Position numbers and translations under genes: made by a program
NCBI GenBank assembly: GCA_020846375.1
Contig: JADLDZ010000190.1
Coordinates: 1 to 13,061 of the forward strand
Source: Nitrospirales bacterium
Lineage (GTDB): Bacteria; Nitrospirota; Thermodesulfovibrionia; Thermodesulfovibrionales; Dissulfurispiraceae
Direction of reading: 5' to 3'
DNA: 13,061 nucleotides
Notes under the pieces: generated by a model
The model's database searches: none
Told to the model about the DNA's origin: nothing
What the model saw: the letters and a program-made list of their open reading frames with translations, nothing else
In this document: in pieces, positions 7,347 to 13,061 of the stretch
How the letters are laid out: every line of letters begins with the position of its first letter
How positions within the stretch are numbered: position 1 is the first letter of the stretch

Positions 7347-8147
7347 TTACCGGGGACGGTAATACCGCATCGCTTCCGGGATGAACTCCCTTATGTTTCT
7401 GATCCTTGTGTCGTCAGCGGGATGGGTGCTCAGGAATTCGGGGGGCGCCGCACCCTGTTTTGCCGCGGACATTCTCTCCCAGAAATTCACTGCGACCCTG
7501 GGGTCATACCCCGCCATCGCCATGAAGAGGAGCCCCAAGTGGTCCGCCTCCGTTTCCTGTACCCTGCTGAAGGGGAGCAGAACACCCACCTGCGTGCCGA
7601 GCCCGTAAGCCTGCAGGAAGAGGTTCACCGTCTCCTGGGGTTTTTGGGAGAGTGCGGCGCTGAGGGCCGCTCCGCCCATCTGGGCGATCAGCCCCTGGCT
7701 CATGCGCTCCTCTCCATGGGCGGCCACCGCATGGGCGATTTCGTGCCCCATTACCACCGCCAGCCCCGCATCATTCTGCGCTACCGGCAGAATACCTGAA
7801 TAAACGACCACCTTGCCCCCGGGCATCGCCCATGCGTTGATGCTTTTATCGGCGATCAGATGGAACTCCCATTGATACCCTTTCAGGCGATCGGCCATTC
7901 CCTGGGTGGAAAAGTACTCCTCGACCGCCTGCGCAATCCTCGTGCCCACCGTTTTTACCGATTGCGCCTGCGGAGTGTTTTCGATAACGTGGTGCTTTGA
8001 GAGGAACTCCCGGTAGGAGTTGAAGCTCATGGGGAGAAGGGATTCCGATGAAACGAGGCTGAGCTGCTGTCTTCCGGTGATGGGAACCGTCTGGCAGGCA
8101 AGGAGGAGTACCACGACAAAAAAGAGGAGCGGCACATGTTTTCTCAT
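7347..8147 (-). CDS. M48-family zinc metallopeptidase, lipoprotein
   Basis: Predicted envelope protease of 266 residues resembling the LoiP/YcaL group, which acts in periplasmic or outer-membrane protein quality control. The start is the ATG at 8147, with AAGAGG (8154-8159 on this strand) six bases upstream; a GTG at 8162 would place that site inside the gene. Residues 5-17 are strongly hydrophobic and lead into the lipobox LLAC, with the lipidated Cys at 18, followed by VPITGRQQLSLV, a stretch typical of this family. The zinc motif is HEIAH at 135-139, and the third ligand is probably Glu198 in ETEAD (198-202). MPGGKVVVYSGIL and LSTHP are also family-typical. All catalytic residues are present. 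The gene is transcribed alone, convergent with the moeA fusion and divergent from the phosphoesterase, with its own candidate promoter. The substrate is not visible; the family call is secure. Confidence 0.94.
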   Translation of the reverse strand: MRKHVPLLFFVVVLLLACQTVPITGRQQLSLVSSESLLPMSFNSYREFLSKHHVIENTPQAQSVKTVGTRIAQAVEEYFSTQGMADRLKGYQWEFHLIADKSINAWAMPGGKVVVYSGILPVAQNDAGLAVVMGHEIAHAVAAHGEERMSQGLIAQMGGAALSAALSQKPQETVNLFLQAYGLGTQVGVLLPFSRVQETEADHLGLLFMAMAGYDPRVAVNFWERMSAAKQGAAPPEFLSTHPADDTRIRNIREFIPEAMRYYRPR

Positions 8148-8223
8148 CGGGCACCTCTTCACGGAAAGATACGGGATTCGGCTTTTGAAACGTTCCGCTT
8201 GCAGGGAATACCTGTCTGTTTCA

Positions 8224-8232
8224 ATGATAGCA
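8224..8232 (-). promoter_or_regulatory. Candidate extended -10 promoter for the M48 peptidase
   Basis: On the minus strand this reads TGCTATCAT: a TATAAT box with one mismatch, preceded by the TG dinucleotide of extended -10 promoters. The predicted start near 8217 gives a leader of about 70 bases. No good -35 box is visible 16-18 bases upstream; that stretch is a T-rich tract instead. Confidence 0.4.
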
Positions 8233-8293
8233 TGAAAAAATAAAGAGAAGGGAAAGAAAGGAGGAAAAGAGTGTTTCTGCGGAAATCACTCGC

Positions 8294-8322
8294 TTGACGC
8301 CCCCTCTTTTCTATGTTACGGT
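8294..8322 (+). promoter_or_regulatory. Candidate promoter for the metallophosphoesterase-nucleotidyltransferase pair
   Basis: TTGACG at 8294-8299 matches the -35 consensus at five of six positions. A 17-base spacer leads to TACGGT at 8317-8322, a weak -10 preceded by TG at 8314-8315. The predicted start near 8329 gives a leader of about 37 bases before the GTG at 8366. Confidence 0.45.
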
Positions 8323-8365
8323 GGAATTAGGTTTTTGCTTAACTCCGATAGCGCAGGAGGCAGGA

Positions 8366-9106
8366 GTGAAAACGGACTACAGGACAATCCGCGTGGCGGC
8401 GGTGGGAGATCTCCATTACACCAGGAAGTCACAGGGAGCCCTGCAGGCCCTCTTCTCCCAGGCTACCGAGGTTGCGGATGTGCTGCTGCTCTGCGGAGAC
8501 CTTACGGATAACGGACATCCCGATGAGGCGCATACTCTCGCTACGGATCTTAAATCGTACGTGAAAATACCTCTCATCGGGGTGCTGGGCAATCATGATC
8601 ATGAAAGCGGGAGGCATACGGAAGTGCGTGAGATCCTTTCGGAGTCGGGTGTCTCGATGCTTGACGGCTCTGCCTGCGAGATCCAGGGCGTGGGCTTTGC
8701 CGGGGTAAAGGGATTCTGCGGGGGATTCGGTCGCCAGGCGCTGCAGCCGTGGGGAGAGGAGATCATCAAGCGTTTCGTACAGGAGACGGTGGACGAGGCG
8801 CTCCGCCTCGAGAAAGCGCTGGCAAAGCTGGAAACGACACTGCGGGTGGTGCTCCTCCATTATGCACCGATAAAGGATACGCTGGAGGGAGAACATCCCG
8901 AGATCTTCACCTACCTGGGCTCCTCCCGCATCGAGGAGCCTTTGAACCGCTGCCAGGTGTCGGTGGTCTTCCACGGACACGCTCATGGAGGAAGTCCGGA
9001 GGGGCACACAAGGGAGGGCATACCGGTGTACAACGTCTCTATGGCGCTTCTGCATCGGGCGTATCCGGACCGCGTGCCCTTCAGGCTGGTGGAGATACAG
9101 AAATGA
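8366..9106 (+). CDS. Calcineurin-like metallophosphoesterase
   Basis: Predicted two-metal phosphoesterase or phosphodiesterase of 246 residues, cytoplasmic. The GTG at 8366 has a perfect AGGAGG (8355-8360) five bases upstream and is preferred over the in-frame TTG at 8294, which has no ribosome binding site and is probably part of the -35 box. All five metal-site motifs are present in order: GDLH 14-17, GDLTDNG 44-50, GNHDHE 75-80, LLHY 163-166 and GHAHGG 204-209. Between them, residues 140-160 are helical and charged. The substrate cannot be read from the sequence; the class includes cyclic-nucleotide, nucleotide and phosphoprotein hydrolases. A nucleotidyltransferase gene follows after 32 bases with its own strong ribosome binding site, so the two are probably one operon. 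That pairing hints at removal of a nucleotidyl or phosphate group added by the partner. The family is secure; the function is open. Confidence 0.93.
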   Translation: MKTDYRTIRVAAVGDLHYTRKSQGALQALFSQATEVADVLLLCGDLTDNGHPDEAHTLATDLKSYVKIPLIGVLGNHDHESGRHTEVREILSESGVSMLDGSACEIQGVGFAGVKGFCGGFGRQALQPWGEEIIKRFVQETVDEALRLEKALAKLETTLRVVLLHYAPIKDTLEGEHPEIFTYLGSSRIEEPLNRCQVSVVFHGHAHGGSPEGHTREGIPVYNVSMALLHRAYPDRVPFRLVEIQK

Positions 9107-9138
9107 GACGGCTTTTCATGCCGTAAGAGGAGGGAAAA

Positions 9139-9951
9139 GTGGGATCGTGCCTGCCGAATGAGAACGATATTGACCCGAAGACCCGTGACTTCTACCGAAA
9201 AGCGATAGCCTTGGCGGACTCGCTGCATATCCCCTTTCTTGTAGGGGGATCTTTCGCCTTCAATTGCTACACGGGCATCAACAGGAGGACGAAGGACTTC
9301 GACCTCTTCGTCCATCCACGGGAGGTGCAGAGGATACTGGAGGCATTCTCTTCAGTGGGGTACAGGACGGAAATCACCTCCCCCCACTGGCTGGGGAAGG
9401 CTTTCGACGGAGAGGATTTCATCGACATCATCTTCGGTTCGGGAAAGGGAATCAACGACATAGATGACGAATGGTTCGACTTTTCCGTCCAGGAGGAGAT
9501 CCTGGGGATGAAGGTGAAATTGTGCCCCCCCGAAGAGAGCATCTGGTCGAAGTCGTACATCATGGAGCGGGAGCGCTACGATGGCGCGGATGTCGCGCAC
9601 CTGCTGCTTGCCTGCGCCGGGAGTCTCGACTGGGAAAGGCTGCTCCGCCGCTTCAGCGACCATTGGCCGGTGCTCTACAGCCATCTCGTTCTTTTCCTGT
9701 TCATCTATCCCTCGGAGCGGAAGAGCATCCCTGAATGGGTAATGAGGGAGCTTGCGGTCCGCCTGGAAAAGGAGATAGCGCTTTCTCCCCCGGGAGAAAA
9801 GATCTGCAGGGGCACTCTCCTTTCGAAGACGCAATACCTGTACGATGTGGACCGGAGCGGTTTCCGGGATGCCCGGTCGATGCCCGGCGAAATAAAGGAA
9901 GAGAGCGGACGGCTGCGGGCACAAGAAGAGGTCGGCCCGACGTCGGTATAA
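9139..9951 (+). CDS. Nucleotidyltransferase-fold protein (DUF2204-like), target unknown
   Basis: A 270-residue protein of the polymerase-beta-like nucleotidyltransferase superfamily. The GTG start has AAGAGGAGGG (9125-9134) four bases upstream. Seen: helix 14-30; the GGS motif at 36-38; the metal-binding pair DFD at 53-55 (KDFDLFV) after NRRT; and a third acidic residue, probably Asp96 in DFIDIIF. A C-terminal region carries RYDGADVAHLL, then DWERLLRRF and YPSERKSIPEWV, which resemble a helical domain seen in uncharacterised relatives of the AbiEii/DUF2204 type (from memory, not searched). The catalytic residues appear intact, so it should bind and transfer a nucleotide, but to what is unknown. 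It follows the phosphoesterase and is probably cotranscribed with it. It could be an antibiotic- or protein-modifying enzyme; nothing in the sequence decides. Confidence 0.85.
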   Translation: MGSCLPNENDIDPKTRDFYRKAIALADSLHIPFLVGGSFAFNCYTGINRRTKDFDLFVHPREVQRILEAFSSVGYRTEITSPHWLGKAFDGEDFIDIIFGSGKGINDIDDEWFDFSVQEEILGMKVKLCPPEESIWSKSYIMERERYDGADVAHLLLACAGSLDWERLLRRFSDHWPVLYSHLVLFLFIYPSERKSIPEWVMRELAVRLEKEIALSPPGEKICRGTLLSKTQYLYDVDRSGFRDARSMPGEIKEESGRLRAQEEVGPTSV

Positions 9952-9978
9952 AAAGGAGGATAAGTGAGAGGCGCGATC

Positions 9979-9987
9979 TGGTATAAT
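9979..9987 (+). promoter_or_regulatory. Perfect extended -10 promoter for the P-loop ATPase/RACo-like pair
   Basis: TGGTATAAT contains an exact TATAAT (9982-9987) preceded by the TG of extended -10 promoters. The predicted start is near 9994. No convincing -35 is present at the right distance (GATAAG lies there). It sits 28 bases after the nucleotidyltransferase stop, and the predicted start falls within the left arm of the adjacent hairpin. Confidence 0.6.
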
Positions 9988-9988
9988 C

Positions 9989-10023
9989 AGGTATCCGCCT
10001 TCGGCAGGAAGCGGATGCCTTTT
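9989..10023 (+). terminator. Hairpin with short T-run, probable intrinsic terminator overlapping a promoter
   Basis: AGGTATCCGC (9989-9998) pairs with GCGGATGCCT (10010-10020 region, core 10011-10020) as a 10-bp stem containing one G-U pair and a 12-base loop with a CTTCGG start. Four T follow (10020-10023), then GTGT. It would end the phosphoesterase-nucleotidyltransferase transcript. Because the extended -10 lies immediately upstream, a transcript from that promoter would begin inside the stem, so the full hairpin should form only on read-through RNA. Confidence 0.6.
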
Positions 10024-10070
10024 GTGTACGCATAACCGCGCATCCAGGAAAGAGGAGGGCTCGAACAGGC

Positions 10071-10631
10071 ATGGGAGCCTCGAACACGATCGATCGGCAG
10101 ATCATCAACAAGGAAGCGATCATCGGCAAGATCCGGGAAATCATACGACAGTACAAGAACATCGCGGTGAGCGGAGAGGAAGGGGTCGGCAAGATAACCA
10201 ACACTCTCGAGGCTCTCCAGGATACCGCTCACGTCTACTATATCGGCAATCCGGTGGATTATATCGGGAAGCCGCGCGCCAAGGGGTACGACAAGTACAT
10301 CCATTATATCATGTCCCTCAAGAAGGATATGCATATCATAGCGGATGAGCAGGACATCGTTTCCTTTGACCCCGCCTCCCTTGCAGGCAGGAATGCCGTC
10401 CTGGTAGTCGACGAGATCTACGGGAGGAGTGATCGGCAGTACGAGAAGATCATCGAGATCCTCGGTACGGAAGGCATCAAGGTCTTCATCATTGCTGGAT
10501 GCCTTAAAAACATGAGCAGGATCGTCCACCAGATCGATAGTGTGCTGATGCTCACCAAGGACGGAGGGCTCGTCGTGGAGAGCGAATTTATCCGGAAAGT
10601 CTGCATGATACTGAAGGCAGACGTCTCATAG
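10071..10631 (+). CDS. Small P-loop ATPase of unknown function with variant Walker A
   Basis: A 186-residue protein I cannot assign to a named family. Residues 7-29 are helical. The Walker A motif is SGEEGVGKIT at 34-43: Lys41 is present, but the Ser/Thr that normally follows it and holds Mg2+ is Ile42 (codon ATA), with Thr43 one step later. Walker B is VLVVDE at 110-115. A strand with VFIIAGC at 138-144 occupies the sensor-1 position of AAA-type folds. There is no lid domain, signal peptide or membrane segment, so it is a minimal cytoplasmic ATPase core. A Shine-Dalgarno AGGAGGG ends at 10059, 11 bases before the ATG, which is longer than usual. The next gene's ATG comes one base after this stop, so the two are almost certainly translated together and probably work together. 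ATP binding is likely; hydrolysis is less certain. Confidence 0.82.
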   Translation: MGASNTIDRQIINKEAIIGKIREIIRQYKNIAVSGEEGVGKITNTLEALQDTAHVYYIGNPVDYIGKPRAKGYDKYIHYIMSLKKDMHIIADEQDIVSFDPASLAGRNAVLVVDEIYGRSDRQYEKIIEILGTEGIKVFIIAGCLKNMSRIVHQIDSVLMLTKDGGLVVESEFIRKVCMILKADVS

Positions 10632-10632
10632 G

Positions 10633-12153
10633 ATGACGGACCTCCCCGTGCATCCCCTTGCCGCCTCCTTTTCCGTGCGGTTGGAAAAGCCTTCCCCTTC
10701 CGATAAGCGGGCGGACCGCGAACGCCTCGTCGAAGCGCTGGCCCTTTCCCTCGGAGAAGCCTTGCCGGTGGATATCCCCCTCGGGATTCTGCGGGAGATG
10801 CCGCGTTTTCTCCGCGAAAGGGACTTTTCGCTCTCTCCTGCTGTTGTCTTTGCCGGCGGTAGGGGCGTCGTGGCCTCCCTGGAAGGTGCCCATCTGTACG
10901 GAGCTGCGCTGGACATAGGATCCACCAACATGGCAGCATCTCTCTTTGATCTGGTGGAAGGCAGGAGAGTGGGGGAGATGGAGAGGGAAAACCCCCAGAC
11001 GGCAGAGGGGCTTGATGTCCTTACCCGGATGCATGCGGCGATGGGGGGAGCGGGCGGAAGGCTGCACCGCCTCCTGGTGGAGGGGATCAACGGGCTTCTC
11101 CTCGACCTCTGCCTGCAGCACGGAATTGCCCCATCCGACCTCTACGCACTCACCATTGCCGGCAATACGATCATGACTCACTTCCTGCTGGACCTGCCCG
11201 TAGAGAACATTCCCCTCGAACCTTACATCCCGGCAGCGCACCAGATCGGATTCCTTTCCCCGCGGGAAACGGGCATCGCCATGTGTCCTCATGGGACCGT
11301 ATACGTCTTTCCCAATGTGGGGAGCTATGTGGGGGGAGACGTCATAGCAGGCATTCTCTCCTCCGGGCTCTACAAGGAGGAGACTCCCTCCCTGCTGGTG
11401 GACGTAGGGACCAATGCGGAGATTGTCCTGGGTACGCGGGAATGGCTGATGGTGGGGGCCGGAGCAGCGGGGCCCGCCCTGGAGAGCGGGATCTCCGAAG
11501 TGGGCATGAGGGCGGTGGAGGGGGCGGTATACGCCGTGGAGATCGACAGGGAGAGCCTTGCGGTGCGGGTCAGGACCATAGGCGGTGGGACGCCGCGGGG
11601 GATCTGCGGCTCAGGGATGATCGAGCTGGTCGCCGAGCTGTTCGATGCGGGAATCATTGATGGTCAGGGCAGGTTTACCTTCCGTGCCGAAGAAGCGGGA
11701 GTGGTAAGGGGATCGGACGGGAGCAGGGCATTCATTATCCCCGCACCCGGGGGGAGTGACCTCGCTGTCAAGGCTGCGGATATCGAAAACTTTCTCCTTT
11801 CGAAGGCCGCCATGTTCACTTTCCTCCAGGTAATGGTGCAATCGGTGGGGCTGGAATTCAGGGACGTGGAAAAGCTCTACGTCAGCGGCGCCTTCGGCAC
11901 CGGCATTAACGCCGACAAGGCGGCCCGGATCGGAATGATACCCGATAAAGACAGGAGCGCCTTCGTCGTGATGGGGAATTCATCGTTGAAAGGGGCGGAA
12001 ATGCTCCTCCTGAACCGGTTCCTGCTCGCCGATATCGGGCATATCTGCAGGATGCTCACGTATAAGGAAATGAATACGGACGGAGACTTCATGCGGCTCC
12101 TGCCAGGCGCCCTGTTCATTCCCCACACCGATCCAGGGGTGTTGAAAGGATAG
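10633..12153 (+). CDS. RACo-like ASKHA-domain protein (DUF4445) lacking the ferredoxin domain
   Basis: A 506-residue relative of RACo, the ATPase that reductively activates corrinoid proteins of the Wood-Ljungdahl pathway and methyltransferase systems. Residues 24-90 match the RACo linker (GILREMPRFLRERDF), followed by the ASKHA core: DIGST at 94-98, AGNTIMTH, VGSYVGGDV, the second phosphate motif VDVGTNAEI (Asp257), AAGPALESGI, GICGSGMIEL from 323, DIENFLLSKAA, SGAFG 418-422 and GNSSLKGAE. RACo proteins normally begin with a [2Fe-2S] ferredoxin of about 90 residues. Here the protein starts just before the linker, and its few cysteines (such as Cys325 in GICGSG) form no cluster motif. It can therefore bind ATP but cannot carry electrons unless a partner does so. 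Its ATG follows the P-loop ATPase stop after one base. The family is secure; which corrinoid or other protein it serves is unknown. Confidence 0.9.
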   Translation: MTDLPVHPLAASFSVRLEKPSPSDKRADRERLVEALALSLGEALPVDIPLGILREMPRFLRERDFSLSPAVVFAGGRGVVASLEGAHLYGAALDIGSTNMAASLFDLVEGRRVGEMERENPQTAEGLDVLTRMHAAMGGAGGRLHRLLVEGINGLLLDLCLQHGIAPSDLYALTIAGNTIMTHFLLDLPVENIPLEPYIPAAHQIGFLSPRETGIAMCPHGTVYVFPNVGSYVGGDVIAGILSSGLYKEETPSLLVDVGTNAEIVLGTREWLMVGAGAAGPALESGISEVGMRAVEGAVYAVEIDRESLAVRVRTIGGGTPRGICGSGMIELVAELFDAGIIDGQGRFTFRAEEAGVVRGSDGSRAFIIPAPGGSDLAVKAADIENFLLSKAAMFTFLQVMVQSVGLEFRDVEKLYVSGAFGTGINADKAARIGMIPDKDRSAFVVMGNSSLKGAEMLLLNRFLLADIGHICRMLTYKEMNTDGDFMRLLPGALFIPHTDPGVLKG

Positions 12154-12165
12154 GGGATAAGCGGC

Positions 12166-13061
12166 CTAATTCTCCTTTACGGAAACGGAGAGTTCCTCCG
12201 CCTCTGTTGCCCTCTTCTCCTCCGGAAGCAATCTCCGTGCACCGATGTACCTTTTCAGGAAATAGGGGCTCTCGAGGCTGTCGATGGTGATTTTTTTCGA
12301 GAGGGAGGAGGCATGGATGAAGAGGTTGTTGCCGATGTAGATGCCTACGTGGGAGGGGAATGCAGCGTACGTCCTGAAAAAAACGAGATCACCCGTGGAA
12401 AGCTGCTCCCTATGCACGGTTTCTCCCACATGGAACTGCTCCCGGGCACTGCGGGGAAGACCCTGTCCGATGAAACCGTAGACCTTCTGCACGTACCCCG
12501 AACAATCGAGTCCGAGGGTGCCATTACCGCCAAATTGATAGGGAAGGTGCAGCATCTTCTTCGCAAAGAGGATGAGGCGTTCCTTGATGCTGAGCTCCGC
12601 AAGGATATCTTCGGATTTCGCCATGTCCTTCACTTCCTCGATCTTTGCCGAAGCGATGACAGGGGAGAATTTCCTGTCGAAAGAGAGAGGGAGGGTCTTC
12701 TCCTCTTCTTTTTCTTCTGAGGACTTCTTGCTCAGAAGAAGCTTTTGCCCCGGTTTGATGGTCATGTCCGGCAGGCTGTTTATCGCGCGAAGCTCGTCAG
12801 CGCTCATCTTGAACCTCTTTGCGATCTTCCCCAGTGAATCCCCCCTCCTGACCGTATAGTAACCGGAGGAACCGGGCCCGGGGATGAGCAGTTTCGTCCC
12901 GGCATTCAGGCGGCCTGTTTTGAGACTGTTCGCCTCTTTGAGGTCGGAGAGGGGGATGTTGAAGTGGCGGGCGATGCGGTAGAGGGTATCTCCCCGTTTG
13001 ACAGTATACGTCGTGGTGGCATGAACGGCTGATGCAAGGAAACAAAAGAGAACGGAAAACA
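12166..13061 (-). CDS. Secreted NlpC/P60 cell-wall peptidase with two LysM domains (5' end outside the window)
   Basis: Predicted D,L-endopeptidase that cuts peptidoglycan stem peptides in the periplasm or wall. The frame stays open to the right edge, so the start lies outside; the ATG at 12807 is an internal Met within the second LysM. Visible order: the end of a signal peptide (FSVLFCFLASAVHA); LysM1 starting YTVKRGDTLYRIA and ending GTKLLIP; LysM2 starting YTVRRGDSLGKIA and ending GQKLLLS; a linker rich in Lys and Glu; then NlpC/P60 with the catalytic Cys in LDCSGYV (codon at 12502-12504), the catalytic His in SHVGIYIG and the third polar residue in FIHASS. All three catalytic positions are present. 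It converges with the RACo-like gene, the stops being 12 bases apart, and is functionally unrelated to it as far as I can see. Confidence 0.95.
   Translation of the reverse strand, partial: FSVLFCFLASAVHATTTYTVKRGDTLYRIARHFNIPLSDLKEANSLKTGRLNAGTKLLIPGPGSSGYYTVRRGDSLGKIAKRFKMSADELRAINSLPDMTIKPGQKLLLSKKSSEEKEEEKTLPLSFDRKFSPVIASAKIEEVKDMAKSEDILAELSIKERLILFAKKMLHLPYQFGGNGTLGLDCSGYVQKVYGFIGQGLPRSAREQFHVGETVHREQLSTGDLVFFRTYAAFPSHVGIYIGNNLFIHASSLSKKITIDSLESPYFLKRYIGARRLLPEEKRATEAEELSVSVKEN

Noticed and set aside
7239..7799. 186-codon open frame on the plus strand
   Set aside because: It is antisense to the M48 peptidase, which carries the lipobox and zinc motif; no motif in this frame.
8148..8162. 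GTG start at 8162 for the M48 peptidase
   Set aside because: It would place the AAGAGG ribosome binding site inside the gene; the ATG at 8147 has perfect spacing and gives a normal lipoprotein signal.
10633..10900. Possibility that the RACo-like protein has a ferredoxin domain at its N-terminus
   Set aside because: The first 90 residues contain no cysteine and match the linker region; the space upstream is filled by another gene.
12313..12720. 135-codon open frame on the plus strand
   Set aside because: It is antisense to the NlpC/P60 gene, whose catalytic motifs are intact.
1..13061. tRNA, rRNA, CRISPR, insertion sequence or prophage signals
   Set aside because: No direct-repeat arrays, transposase motifs, long terminal inverted repeats or RNA-gene signatures were seen; intergenic space is short and mostly accounted for by promoters and hairpins.

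Overview
The window is a compact, GC-rich (by eye near 60%) bacterial chromosome segment. It holds eleven protein genes, two of them cut by the window edges. I see no rRNA, tRNA, CRISPR array, transposase or phage gene. The gene set (a MoeA molybdenum-cofactor enzyme fused to a periplasmic-binding-like domain, and a RACo-like ASKHA ATPase of the corrinoid-activator family) suggests an anaerobic or facultative lineage such as Nitrospirota or Desulfobacterota. That placement is inference; no marker here fixes the taxon.

Left block (1-7261, all +): the 3' part of valS (valyl-tRNA synthetase, with an unusual insertion in its zinc-knuckle region); a 160-residue protein with a regular 15-residue repeat and a C-terminal membrane anchor; nadC (NAD synthesis); purM (purine synthesis); and a 669-residue MoeA-PBP fusion. 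valS, the repeat protein and nadC lie almost end to end and are probably one transcript. An AT-rich 88-bp gap precedes purM, which is followed after 9 bp by the moeA fusion.

Middle: a perfect 9-bp inverted repeat lies where the left block meets a convergent M48 metallopeptidase lipoprotein gene on the minus strand (7347-8147). A divergent control region (8148-8365) then leads into a + strand pair: a calcineurin-type metallophosphoesterase and a DUF2204-like nucleotidyltransferase.

Right block: between 9952 and 10070 a perfect extended -10 promoter sits directly against a terminator-like hairpin. Downstream are two tightly coupled genes: a small P-loop ATPase whose Walker A has Ile where Ser/Thr is expected, and a RACo/DUF4445-type ASKHA protein that lacks the N-terminal [2Fe-2S] ferredoxin domain. 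This pair is the best candidate for an undescribed system: a two-ATPase module with the energy-coupling part of a corrinoid activator but no redox centre of its own. The window ends in a convergent minus-strand gene for a secreted two-LysM NlpC/P60 cell-wall peptidase, whose 5' end lies beyond the right edge.
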